The translations under genes and the position numbers were made by a program. This document shows positions 24,713 through 32,704 of a DNA stretch of 36,543 nt, piece after piece (the first letter of the stretch is position 1; each line of letters starts with the position of its first letter). The notes under the pieces were generated by a model, which was given only the letters and a program-made list of their open reading frames with translations, did no database searches and was not told where the DNA came from. Source of the stretch: JBCBEX01 sp038528235 (lineage in GTDB: Bacteria; Bacteroidota; Rhodothermia; Rhodothermales; Rubricoccaceae). The stretch covers positions 1-36,543 of the forward strand of contig JBCBEX010000038.1 of NCBI GenBank assembly GCA_038528235.1, read 5' to 3'.

Positions 24713-25729
24713 CTACTTTACACCTGCACTCATGGCTAGCATTCGCTCAATGGGCGCGAGCGCGCGGAGGCGGATCGACTCGTCCATGGTGACCTCTGGG
24801 GTCTCGTGCTTCAAGCAGAGATAGAGCTTCTCCAGGGTATTGAGCTTCATGTGTGGGCAGTCGTTGCATGCACAGCCGTTGTCGGGCGGCGCCGGGATGA
24901 ACGTCTTGTCCGGATTGTCTTTCTGCATCTGGTGCAGGATCCCCGTCTCTGTCGCCACGATGAACGTGTCGGCTGGGTTCTCTGTCGCAAAGCGACGGAT
25001 CGACGAGGTCGAGCCAATGTGATCGGCATGACGCAGCACGGCTTCCTCGCATTCGGGGTGGGCTAGCACCATCGCCTCGGGGTGCCGGACCTTCAGCCGC
25101 ACGAGTTCCTGCTCGCTAAACACCTCGTGGACAATGCAGGAGCCGTCCCAAAGGACCATGTCGCGGCCGGTCTCCTTCACGAGCCAGTGCCCGAGGTTCC
25201 GGTCCGGCGCGAAGATAATCGGCTGGTCTTTCGGAATCTGCCGGACGATGTGCTCGGCGTTGGACGACGTGCAGATGATGTCGGTCTGCGCCTTGATTGC
25301 CGCCGTGCAATTGATATACGAGATGACGATGTGGTCCGGATGCTGCGCTCGAAACGCCGCGAACTCGTCGGGCGGGCACGAGTCGGCCAGCGAGCACCCT
25401 GCGTTCAGGTCTGGCAGGAGGACCTTCTTCGTCGGATTGAGGATCTTCGCCGTCTCAGCCATGAAGTGCACGCCCGCGAAGACGATGATGTCGGCGTCGG
25501 TCTTCTCCGCCTCGCGGGCGAGCCCGAGCGAGTCACCGATGTAGTCGGCGATATCCTGGATGTCTCCTTCCTGGTAGTAGTGGGCCAACAGGACCGCGTT
25601 CTTCTCGCGCTTGAGCCGCTCGATCTCTTCGAAGAGATCGAGCGTGGGGTCTACGTACTCCTCAACGAAGCCAATCGCCGGGTCGAAGGCGACGGTGTCG
25701 AGGACGGGCAAGTCGAGCACCTCGGGCAT
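24713..25729 (-). CDS. nadA: Quinolinate synthase A
   Basis: NadA condenses iminoaspartate (from NadB) with dihydroxyacetone phosphate to quinolinate in de novo NAD synthesis, using a [4Fe-4S] cluster held by three Cys. The 338-residue product has AVLLAHYYQEGDIQDIAD near 45-62, the FAGVHFMAETAKILNP block, and cluster Cys candidates in LNAGCSLADSC, WDGSCIVHEVF and NGCACNDCPHM, plus ETGILHQMQKDNPDKTF. The ATG at 25727-25729 is preferred; an upstream Met gives a 35-residue extension with no family likeness. nadB and nadC are not in the window. A CPXCG protein gene lies 116 bases upstream on the same strand. Confidence 0.96.
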   Translation of the reverse strand: MPEVLDLPVLDTVAFDPAIGFVEEYVDPTLDLFEEIERLKREKNAVLLAHYYQEGDIQDIADYIGDSLGLAREAEKTDADIIVFAGVHFMAETAKILNPTKKVLLPDLNAGCSLADSCPPDEFAAFRAQHPDHIVISYINCTAAIKAQTDIICTSSNAEHIVRQIPKDQPIIFAPDRNLGHWLVKETGRDMVLWDGSCIVHEVFSEQELVRLKVRHPEAMVLAHPECEEAVLRHADHIGSTSSIRRFATENPADTFIVATETGILHQMQKDNPDKTFIPAPPDNGCACNDCPHMKLNTLEKLYLCLKHETPEVTMDESIRLRALAPIERMLAMSAGVK

Positions 25730-25845
25730 GGGAATGGGGGTCGGAGTGAGGCGAATTTGGTGGGCGTGTACGCGAAGCACAGTCAGATGTTTACCCCGCA
25801 ACGCCCTAGCCGCCCCCATTCGTGTCAACGTCACACGTAAACAAC

Positions 25846-26034
25846 CTACTGTTCGATGGAATCGGCCTGGAACGAGGTCACCGCGAGCGACTCGTCAGCC
25901 GTGTAGCGGATCTCGATGGGGTTGCAGCAGACCTCGCAGTCTTCGATGTAGGCCTGAGACCGGATCGTGGGGTCGACCAGCATCGAGATCTGGGCAAAGC
26001 AGTAGGGGCAACTGAAGAAGACTTCCTCTTCCAC
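25846..26034 (-). CDS. CPXCG-motif small cysteine-rich protein
   Basis: The 62-residue product contains SCPYCFAQI near residues 8-16 and EDCEVCCNPIEI near 31-42, a pair of Cys knuckles typical of the Cys_rich_CPXG family, and it should bind one zinc. Length and motif order match that family. The cellular role is unknown. It lies in front of nadA on the same strand, 116 bases apart, and after the fasciclin gene's terminator. Confidence 0.85.
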   Translation of the reverse strand: MEEEVFFSCPYCFAQISMLVDPTIRSQAYIEDCEVCCNPIEIRYTADESLAVTSFQADSIEQ

Positions 26035-26057
26035 GGCAGCGGGAGGATAAACGAAAC

Positions 26058-26090
26058 AGGCGCGCCCCCGTGTGACCGGGCGGCGCGCCT
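26058..26090 (-). terminator. Intrinsic terminator of the fasciclin gene
   Basis: AGGCGCGCC (26058-26066) pairs with GGCGCGCCT (26082-26090), with an inner CCCG/CGGG stem. Read on the minus strand the stem is followed by GTTTCGTTTA, so it terminates transcription from 26126-26605. Confidence 0.8.
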
Positions 26091-26125
26091 ATCCGTTCCG
26101 AGCAGATCGGACCGGGTCGCGGGAC

Positions 26126-26605
26126 TTAGCGCGGCAACAGCACCGTATCGATGACGTGGATGACGCCGTTCGACGCTGTGATGTCGGTCGCCACAAAGCG
26201 GGCGTTCTCGACGCCAACGCCCACGGAGATCTTCTGGCCATTCACCGTGGTGAGGCTACGCCGATCGGCGAGGTCGTGGCTGGTGACGCGGCCGGGCACC
26301 ACATGGTAGGTGAGGATCGCCGTGAGTTGGTCGCGGTTGCGCGGCTTAAGCAGGTCGTCGAGCGTGCTGTGCCCGAGCTTGGCGAACGCCTCGTCGGTGG
26401 GCGCGAAGACCGTGAAGGGCCCGTCGCCCTGCAGCGTCTCCACGAGCCCTGCTGCCTGGACGGCGGCAACGAGCGTCTCGAAGTCGTCGTTCGACGCCGC
26501 GATCTGGACGATGTCGTTGTCGTGAGCGGCTGGCAGCGTCGGTGCGTCAGCCGTCGGCATGAAGAACACGGAGAGGAAGGCGAGGAGATAAAGAAAGGTT
26601 GGCAT
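26126..26605 (-). CDS. Secreted fasciclin-domain protein
   Basis: It has 159 residues. The N-terminus MPTFLYLLAFLSVFFMPTADA is a signal peptide. The rest is one fasciclin (FAS1) domain: DIVQIAASNDDFETLVAAVQAAGLVETLQ, then the H1 box GPFTVFAPTDEAFAKL and the later HVVPG and H2-like NGVIHVIDTVLLP. Such domains mediate adhesion or protein contact outside the cell. It is a single gene with its own terminator. Usual FAS1 length, no oddity. Confidence 0.93.
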   Translation of the reverse strand: MPTFLYLLAFLSVFFMPTADAPTLPAAHDNDIVQIAASNDDFETLVAAVQAAGLVETLQGDGPFTVFAPTDEAFAKLGHSTLDDLLKPRNRDQLTAILTYHVVPGRVTSHDLADRRSLTTVNGQKISVGVGVENARFVATDITASNGVIHVIDTVLLPR

Positions 26606-26770
26606 GGGACCGAGTGGAAATGGGGACAGGAATCAGGGTAGCACCTGGTCGGTGTGTCCTGAGCGTGCCCTACCGACGAGCCCTCGCCGCTAATCGATGC
26701 ACCCCAGCCGACAAGCGGGACGCGGACGCGACGAACGGGAGCATCACACGATAAACGGCTTGCCTCTCCC

Positions 26771-27265
26771 CTAGCGCAGGACGAGCGTGGCAAGCAGCAG
26801 CCCCGTTGTCAGCACGCCGCACCCTGTTCGAAACGCATTCCAGAACACCCACCGCTCTTCGAACTGCGCGCGCGCAGCCGCCACTGCGTCTCCATCGAGT
26901 TCGGCGAGATTGAGCGACTGGAGTTGGTTGTTGAGCGGCACGTTGGCTAGGAACGTGGGCAGCTGCACGCCTAGCAGGTAGAGCGCCAAGGCACCGAGAA
27001 GCAGCGATCGCGGCCCTCCGTCGAGTACCGGTACCTGGACGATGGCGGCCCCGATAAGCGAGAGTACGGACCCCACCCACACGAGCAGGAAACGCGGGTC
27101 GTTGTCTTGGATGATGCGGTCCATGGCCTGGAAGGCGCGCAGGAAGTCGCGGTCGGGGAGCGCGCGGATTCCGGGCATGACGACCACTGCGAAGGCAAAG
27201 ACGAGCCCCGTCGTGAAGCTGACGAGCAGCGTGGCCCCACAGAGGAGCAGGAGTGAGACAGACAT
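26771..27265 (-). CDS. DUF1772-like integral membrane protein
   Basis: This 164-residue protein has about four TM helices: residues about 5-30, 63-80 (LLVWVGSVLSLIGAAIV), 86-108 and 143-162. The motif FAFAVVVMPGIRALPDRDFLRAFQAMD near 23-49 and NVPLNNQLQSL near 107-117 are typical of DUF1772 (anthrone oxygenase-like). No biochemical function is proven for bacterial members. A hairpin lies between it and the upstream DUF4345 gene, but read-through from that operon is possible. Confidence 0.85.
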   Translation of the reverse strand: MSVSLLLLCGATLLVSFTTGLVFAFAVVVMPGIRALPDRDFLRAFQAMDRIIQDNDPRFLLVWVGSVLSLIGAAIVQVPVLDGGPRSLLLGALALYLLGVQLPTFLANVPLNNQLQSLNLAELDGDAVAAARAQFEERWVFWNAFRTGCGVLTTGLLLATLVLR

Positions 27266-27279
27266 AGCGAAGAGAGAAG

Positions 27280-27310
27280 AGGGCGCGCAGCCGAGGTGGC
27301 CGCGCGCCCT
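27280..27310 (-). terminator. Hairpin between DUF4345 and DUF1772 genes
   Basis: AGGGCGCGC (27280-27288) pairs with GCGCGCCCT (27302-27310), with an inner GCC/GGC stem. On the minus strand a pyrimidine-rich TCTTCTCTCTT follows, so this probably ends or attenuates the NmrA-DUF4345 transcript. Confidence 0.6.
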
Positions 27311-27319
27311 GATGAGTGA

Positions 27320-27775
27320 CTACGCAGCAGCGGGGAGACCGTGATCCGTCGTGCGGCTTTGACCAGCGCGGCTCTGTTCAGCGTCCTGCAACACGACCTC
27401 GTGCTGGATTACGGAGGCACAGAGGAGCGCGAAGCCGAGTTCGATCCCTGTTGCCCAGAGGAGCGAGGAGCCAGGCGCACCGTCTAGCACGATGGAGAGT
27501 AGCCGGGCCGCCCCGTAGGCTCCGTAGACGACCGTCGCGATCTGCAAGGCTTGCCTTCTACGGCTGCGCTGGACGACGCCCCGGACAACGAAGAGGCCGG
27601 ACAGCGCCAGGATCGCTCCCGGTGCACGGATCTCCGAGAGGAGACTCGGATCGGAGCCGAGGAGAATCCCATTCGTCGCGAAGAAGGCGTGGGGGGTCAC
27701 GAGGATAGCCGCGCCAAGTGCGACAAGCGTCAAACCTGCGAGCGCGAGAAGGAGTTGGATGCCAAGTCGAGTCAT
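27320..27775 (-). CDS. DUF4345-like small membrane protein
   Basis: At 151 residues it has about four TM helices (about 7-27, 50-68, 78-97, 103-122). The second loop carries GILLGSDPSLLSEIRAPGA, a typical DUF4345 signature with the conserved Glu-Ile-Arg-Ala-Pro. The family's role is unknown. Its ATG overlaps the NmrA-like gene's TGA stop in ATGA (27772-27775), so the two are translationally coupled. Confidence 0.85.
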   Translation of the reverse strand: MTRLGIQLLLALAGLTLVALGAAILVTPHAFFATNGILLGSDPSLLSEIRAPGAILALSGLFVVRGVVQRSRRRQALQIATVVYGAYGAARLLSIVLDGAPGSSLLWATGIELGFALLCASVIQHEVVLQDAEQSRAGQSRTTDHGLPAAA

Positions 27776-28635
27776 GCCGCAACCTCCCGCACTGCGGTGT
27801 TCCAGGCCCCTGCGGCCGCAGCGTCCTGCGCGTAAGCCGCAAAGTCTTTGGGCGAACGTCCTAGAGCGCGCTGGACACCATCGGTGAGGTTTGCGTTTCG
27901 CCCGTCCAGGACCGTGGCGAAGAGATAGTCGAGCATCCAGACGACCTCGTTGGGCGCGCCGGATGCGCGGATGCCTTCCACAAAGGCGTCGTGCGGGACC
28001 GGAATGAACCGGACGGGCCGCCCCGTGGCGTGTGTGAGTTCTGCAGCGATGTCCTCGAACGTCATCAAGCGCGGCCCGGTGACCTCGTAGACTTCGCCCG
28101 CATGCCCGGGTTCGGTCAGCGCAGCCACCGCCACGTCGGCAATGTCGTCCACGTCCACGAAGGGCTCTGGGATGTCGCCCGCCGGCAACGTGATCTGCCC
28201 GGCAAGCACCATGTCAGCGAAGGCCCCCTCAGAGAAGTTCTGGCTGAACCAGCTTGCGCGGACGATCGTCCAGTCGAGTCCGCTCGTCTGCACGATACGT
28301 TCGCAGGCCTGCGCCTCGGCCTCGCCGCGCCCCGAGAGGAGCACGAGGCGCCGGACGCCCTGCTCCTTCGCACGGTCGACGAAGGCTTGAATGGCGTCGG
28401 CAGCACCAGGGACAGCGAGGTCCGGCGCGTAGGTGATGTAGGCAGCTGTGACATCGACGAGGTTGGCGTGCCAGGTTGCCTCGTCGTTCCAGTCGAAGCG
28501 GGGCGTGGCCGAGCGCGAGCCGATGCGCACGTCGTGGCCGCGATCGAGCAATCGGTGCACGATGCGTCGGCCGGTTTTGCCCGTGCCGCCGAGGACGAGG
28601 ATGCGGCCGGTGTTGGGCTGAGATAGGGTCGTCAT
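27772..28635 (-). CDS. NmrA-like NAD(P)-binding protein
   Basis: It encodes 287 residues of an atypical short-chain dehydrogenase. RILVLGGTGKTGRRIVHRLLDRGHDVRIGSRS forms the Rossmann start (Gly-rich GGTGKTG). Next comes a NmrA-type core: RLVLLSGRGEAEAQ, LDWTIVRASWFSQNFSEG (lacking a classic YxxxK) and a VDVDDIADVAVAAL segment. Such proteins sense redox state or reduce quinones/aldehydes; function here is not defined. It is the first gene of an operon with the DUF4345 gene, downstream of an AraC regulator gene on the same strand (130 bases away), whose likely target sites lie in between. Confidence 0.92.
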   Translation of the reverse strand: MTTLSQPNTGRILVLGGTGKTGRRIVHRLLDRGHDVRIGSRSATPRFDWNDEATWHANLVDVTAAYITYAPDLAVPGAADAIQAFVDRAKEQGVRRLVLLSGRGEAEAQACERIVQTSGLDWTIVRASWFSQNFSEGAFADMVLAGQITLPAGDIPEPFVDVDDIADVAVAALTEPGHAGEVYEVTGPRLMTFEDIAAELTHATGRPVRFIPVPHDAFVEGIRASGAPNEVVWMLDYLFATVLDGRNANLTDGVQRALGRSPKDFAAYAQDAAAAGAWNTAVREVAA

Positions 28636-28699
28636 GAGGTATACCGTAGGGTTGGTGATCGGAAGACGCCTCCAGGGTATGGCGTTGCCTCACCTCGCT

Positions 28700-28728
28700 T
28701 CTTGACCACCGATGCCATTCTCTTGACC
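28700..28728. promoter_or_regulatory. Direct repeats spaced 21 bases: candidate AraC-type operator
   Basis: TCTTGACC occurs at 28700-28707 and again at 28721-28728, two helical turns apart, 65-93 bases before the NmrA-like gene and right after the AraC gene. AraC-family proteins bind such tandem direct repeats on one DNA face. Assignment to the adjacent regulator is inference. Confidence 0.45.
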
Positions 28729-28765
28729 GAGCGCGACATCCCTCCAGGCCAACCGTGCTTGCGGC

Positions 28766-29776
28766 CTAGACTTGCCCCTGCGCGCTGAGCCGGAAGGAGC
28801 GCGGCGTCTGGCCTGCCCAGCGCTTGAACGCCCGCGTGAAAGCACTCTGCTCCGAGAACCCTGTCATGAACGCGACCTCAGCAAGGGAACTGTCGGTGTC
28901 CTTCAGCAGCCGCCTCGCCAGCCTTCGCCGCGCCTCATCCACGAGCGTCTGGTACGAGTGTCCTTCGTCGGCCAGGCGCCGCTGGAGGGTGCGGCCGCTC
29001 ATCCCGAGATGCCGGGCCACGGCCGAGAGTGTCGGGATGCCCTCACTCAAGCTCGTCGTCACGAAGTCGTGGACTTGGCGCGCTAGCGGAGCGCCGTCGT
29101 CGATGGCCGCTACCTCGGCGTCGAGGTGGGTGTCGAAGAAGCGGACCAACCCGGCGTCGCCGAGCTTGTTGGGGGCACGCAGCGTCTCTGGCGACATTGC
29201 CAGCGCATCGTGGTCGGCGTCGAAGTGCACGGGGCACCCGAAGTAGGCCTCGTGCTCCCCCGTAGACGATGGAGCGGCGTGTCTGAGGTACACCGCCTTC
29301 AGTTGGAAGGGCGCTGCGGACACCTCGCGGGCGATGGCGACGAAGCTCGCCAGCGTGGCCTCGTTGGAGAGCCGCATGCCGAGGCGACGCTCTCCCTCGC
29401 GGTGCAGGTGCATGAACGCCCCACCGCTCGTCCGCTCGACCTCGTACTGCGCCACGTTGGTGAGCACGATGACGTAGCGAGCCGCGCGTTCGAAGGTGCC
29501 GCCCAACGTCAGTGCCGACTTCATCGCGAGGCCGAGTGCACCGTAGTCGTTGCAGCGCATGGAGGCACCTGCCCGAAGCGGGAGCGTCAAGCCGTGGCCG
29601 TCGGCCAGCGCCACCCGCTCAAAAAAGTCGTAGTAGTCTGCCGCCTTCAGCATGTAGGCGGGATCTGGCGGGCCTTCCCGGGTGAGGCCAACCGAGCGAA
29701 GCAAGGCGGCCCGATCCACGCGATCGTCCGCCGCTGCGACAACCTTGCGAGCGAACAGCGAGGTCATTCGTCCCAT
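28766..29776 (-). CDS. AraC-family transcriptional regulator (arabinose-binding-domain type)
   Basis: The 336-residue protein has an N-terminal ligand-binding-like domain (about 1-200) of the OruR/Arabinose_bd class, with LRAGASMRCNDYGALGLAMKSALTLGGTFERAA-type residues near 67-99. The C-terminus (about 235-335) is a double helix-turn-helix: PTLSAVARHLGMSGRTLQRRLADEG and SLAEVAFMTGFSEQSAFTRAF, ending KRWAGQTPRSFR. It probably controls the NmrA-like/DUF4345 operon next to it, a common arrangement. Ligand unknown. A gap of 177 bases separates it from clpP upstream, with the clpP terminator at its far side. Confidence 0.93.
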   Translation of the reverse strand: MGRMTSLFARKVVAAADDRVDRAALLRSVGLTREGPPDPAYMLKAADYYDFFERVALADGHGLTLPLRAGASMRCNDYGALGLAMKSALTLGGTFERAARYVIVLTNVAQYEVERTSGGAFMHLHREGERRLGMRLSNEATLASFVAIAREVSAAPFQLKAVYLRHAAPSSTGEHEAYFGCPVHFDADHDALAMSPETLRAPNKLGDAGLVRFFDTHLDAEVAAIDDGAPLARQVHDFVTTSLSEGIPTLSAVARHLGMSGRTLQRRLADEGHSYQTLVDEARRRLARRLLKDTDSSLAEVAFMTGFSEQSAFTRAFKRWAGQTPRSFRLSAQGQV

Positions 29777-29894
29777 GAGGCACTCGATCGATTCTGGGTG
29801 GAGAGCATCGACTTTGAAGCCCTCAACCTAGCACAGCCTCTTGTGTGTTCGCCATAGTGTGCGGTATTGACATACGCGGCATAGCCAAGAACAA

Positions 29895-29932
29895 CAAGGC
29901 CTCCGAGGTCCAGCGGTCCCTCGGAGGCCTTG
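29895..29932 (-). terminator. Intrinsic terminator of clpP
   Basis: CAAGGCCTCCGAGG (29895-29908) pairs perfectly with CCTCGGAGGCCTTG (29919-29932) around a 10-base loop. On the minus strand TTGTTCTT follows. It lies 21 bases beyond the clpP stop. Confidence 0.88.
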
Positions 29933-29953
29933 CACGTCGTTTGGCGAGCGCGT

Positions 29954-30733
<780 letters not shown>

Positions 30734-30744
30734 GCGTGTCGCCG

Positions 30745-30827
30745 GGCCAACCTTGGCCTGACGACGCGGTTCCGAGGGCTACCCGAGTGGGTAGGAGTGG
30801 TTCGGACGTTCAGTTCGTCCGTGAACC
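30745..30827. other. Three hairpins in the tig-clpP gap
   Basis: GGCCAA-CC-TTGGCC (30745-30758), CTACCC-GAGT-GGGTAG (30779-30794) and GGTTCGGACG with CGTCCGTGAACC (30799-30827, one bulge) follow each other in the 136-base gap. No T-run follows on the minus strand. They could be an mRNA-processing or stability structure, or hold a clpP promoter. Confidence 0.45.
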
Positions 30828-30869
30828 TGTGGTGCTATGCTTAGCTCACTGGAACGCCGAACCGGCGAA

Positions 30870-32255
30870 CTACTCCTCGTCCGTGTCGAAATCCTGGCGC
30901 GACTTCTCGGTGATCGTGAACCGGCTCTTGAGCGCGTCGAAGAGGCGCTGGTTAACGAGGCGCGTCACCATCTGGTCCATCGCACCGGGCTGGCTAGCGA
31001 AGAACTGCCGGAGCAGATTCACGTCGATGGGCTCGCGCTCCTCCGCCTCCTCGTCGCCCTCGGCAGGCGTAGGCGGCTGCGCGATGCGCATGAACTCGGC
31101 GTCGATGTCTTCCTCGGTGACCTCCAGGCCATCGGCCTCCATGATCTTCTCGCGGACCAGCATCCAGCGAACCTGGTCGCGGGCGAGCCCGCGGCGCTCC
31201 TCGCGAAAACCGGCGAGATCGAAGTGCGGCGGCAGTTCGCCTCCGGCTCGCTTCTCCAGATCCTCCACCTGCTGGTCGAGGACCGTCTCCACGACCGATT
31301 CGGGAACCTCGAAGTCGTGGCGCTCCATGGTTTTACGGAAGAGCGATTCCTCGAGCGCCTCCTCCGAACGGCGTGCCCACCGCTTCTCAAGCTCCTCGCG
31401 CACGAACGCCTTGAAGCCGTCAAGGTCGGCCGCTTCGCCATTCGTCGCCTCCTCGATGAACGCCTCGTCCAACTCTGGAAGCTCGCGGGCCTGCACTTGC
31501 TTGACGGTCACCTGGAATCGATCGACCTGTGCGTCCACTTCTGCGCCCTCCTCCTCTGCGTCCTCGTCATTCGAAGGCTCTGCGCTTGGGGAGTCAAGGT
31601 CGACCATGAAGACATCCCCGACCGCCTTGCCGAGGAGCGCCTCCTTGAGGGCGGGGCGCAGGTCGGGGTTGAAGAGCGGGACGCGGGCGTCCTCCTGCTT
31701 CTTGCCGATGATCGGCGTGTCCGTCTCCTTATCGACGAGTTGGAAGTCGATCACGGCGATATGGTCCTCGCCGATGGCCGCCCCTTCGGGCGTGTCGACC
31801 TCCTCCGCCCTGTCGTCGCGGCGGCGCTCGATGTCGGCGTCGATCTCCTCGTCGGTCACGTCGTGAGTGAACTTAGTCGCCTCAGCGTCCGCGAAGGCGT
31901 CTAGCTCGAAAGCAGGGCGGACGCCAAACATGACGCGGGCATTCAGATCCTCGCCGGGCTCGTAGTCGAGTTCGGTGAGACGCGGGCTGCCCATCACATC
32001 GTAGGCCTCGTTCTCCTCCACCTCCGTCTTAAACGCTTCGCCGATGAGTTCTTCGGCAACCTGGACCGCCACGGCGTCGCCGTACATCTTGCGGACGACA
32101 GAAAGCGGCACCCTGCCCGGGCGGAAGCCCTTCATCGAGACGTGCTTGCGCTGCTGGCGGAGCACCTTGTCGATGCGCGGCTCCAGTTCAATGCGCGAGA
32201 CTTCGATGTCGAGCGTGTAGTCGACTTCGTTTTGAGCGGTGACGGTCGTATTCAT
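30870..32255 (-). CDS. tig: Trigger factor (ribosome-associated chaperone)
   Basis: Trigger factor binds ribosomal protein L23 at the exit tunnel and shields nascent chains. The 461-residue product has the ribosome-binding loop MKGFRPGRVPLSVVRKMYG near residues 41-59, a divergent peptidyl-prolyl isomerase domain about 150-255, interrupted by a very acidic insert (SNDEDAEEEGAEVDAQ), and the long helical C-terminal chaperone arms. The ATG at 32253-32255 gives the family start (MNTTVTAQNEVDYTLDIEV); the open frame extends 16 codons further with no likeness. It leads the tig-clpP pair. Confidence 0.95.
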   Translation of the reverse strand: MNTTVTAQNEVDYTLDIEVSRIELEPRIDKVLRQQRKHVSMKGFRPGRVPLSVVRKMYGDAVAVQVAEELIGEAFKTEVEENEAYDVMGSPRLTELDYEPGEDLNARVMFGVRPAFELDAFADAEATKFTHDVTDEEIDADIERRRDDRAEEVDTPEGAAIGEDHIAVIDFQLVDKETDTPIIGKKQEDARVPLFNPDLRPALKEALLGKAVGDVFMVDLDSPSAEPSNDEDAEEEGAEVDAQVDRFQVTVKQVQARELPELDEAFIEEATNGEAADLDGFKAFVREELEKRWARRSEEALEESLFRKTMERHDFEVPESVVETVLDQQVEDLEKRAGGELPPHFDLAGFREERRGLARDQVRWMLVREKIMEADGLEVTEEDIDAEFMRIAQPPTPAEGDEEAEEREPIDVNLLRQFFASQPGAMDQMVTRLVNQRLFDALKSRFTITEKSRQDFDTDEE

Positions 32256-32317
32256 CGGCGGGACGAGAGGCGGGGGAAGCAGAATGCAATGATAGCCGAG
32301 CAATATCTGGCACCGCC

Positions 32318-32346
32318 CAGACCGGTTCCAAAGCGCTGCCGGTCTG
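32318..32346 (-). promoter_or_regulatory. Hairpin in the tig leader
   Basis: CAGACCGG (32318-32325) pairs with CCGGTCTG (32339-32346) around 13 bases, about 65 bases before the tig start. A possible -7 box TATTTTTG (minus strand, 32409-32416) lies further upstream, so the hairpin would be in the tig 5' leader. Regulatory role unproven. Confidence 0.35.
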
Positions 32347-32416
32347 CACGGGATTTTGGCGAGGGCACCTTGAGCATCTCAACCTTGATCTGCAAAATCA
32401 TACACCGCCAAAAATA

Positions 32417-32530
32417 TAATTGAACACTCCTCTTAATTGTCCGCACCAAACGTCGATAGTACAGGTAGTCGCCCAAAGCGGCCAGCTTCTCTTCTAGGTT
32501 CTCATCAAGGCGACGCCCACCCGCCTAGCC
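32417..32530 (+). other. Gene-free stretch upstream of an orphan terminator
   Basis: The 449-base gap 32256-32704 between tig (minus) and the acyl-CoA synthetase (plus) has no convincing protein gene. Its middle part contains an inverted repeat GTCGCC (32468-32473)/GGCGAC (32509-32514) and then a plus-strand terminator. An untranslated small RNA, or the leader of the synthetase gene, is the best explanation. A standalone tRNA or known RNA was not recognised. Confidence 0.4.
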
Positions 32531-32576
32531 ACGCCCGCACGCGCTTGTACCACCGCGCATGCGGGCGTTGTTTTTT
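32531..32576 (+). terminator. Strong plus-strand terminator with no gene upstream
   Basis: ACGCCCGCA (32531-32539) pairs with TGCGGGCGT (32560-32568), with an inner CGCG/CGCG stem, followed by TGTTTTTT. It is oriented to stop plus-strand transcription 129 bases before the acyl-CoA synthetase start. Confidence 0.85.
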
Positions 32577-32704
32577 ACGACAGTGTTGTGCACGCAGCGG
32601 AGCGTTGCACAGCGCTCAGCACAAGCCACGCCGAGGTGGCTGTGAACCCGGAGCGAGGCGTATCGTTGGAGCCTGGCTACTCCCCCTGCCACCCATCCAC
32701 CGCC

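Noticed and set aside
25730..25834. Upstream extension of nadA
   Set aside because: The extra 35 residues are not NadA-like; MPEVLDLP at 25729 is the better start.
32461..32520. Possible tRNA in the tig/synthetase gap
   Set aside because: No proper T-arm (GGTTCRANYCC) or acceptor stem could be matched; GGTTCTCATC is not enough.
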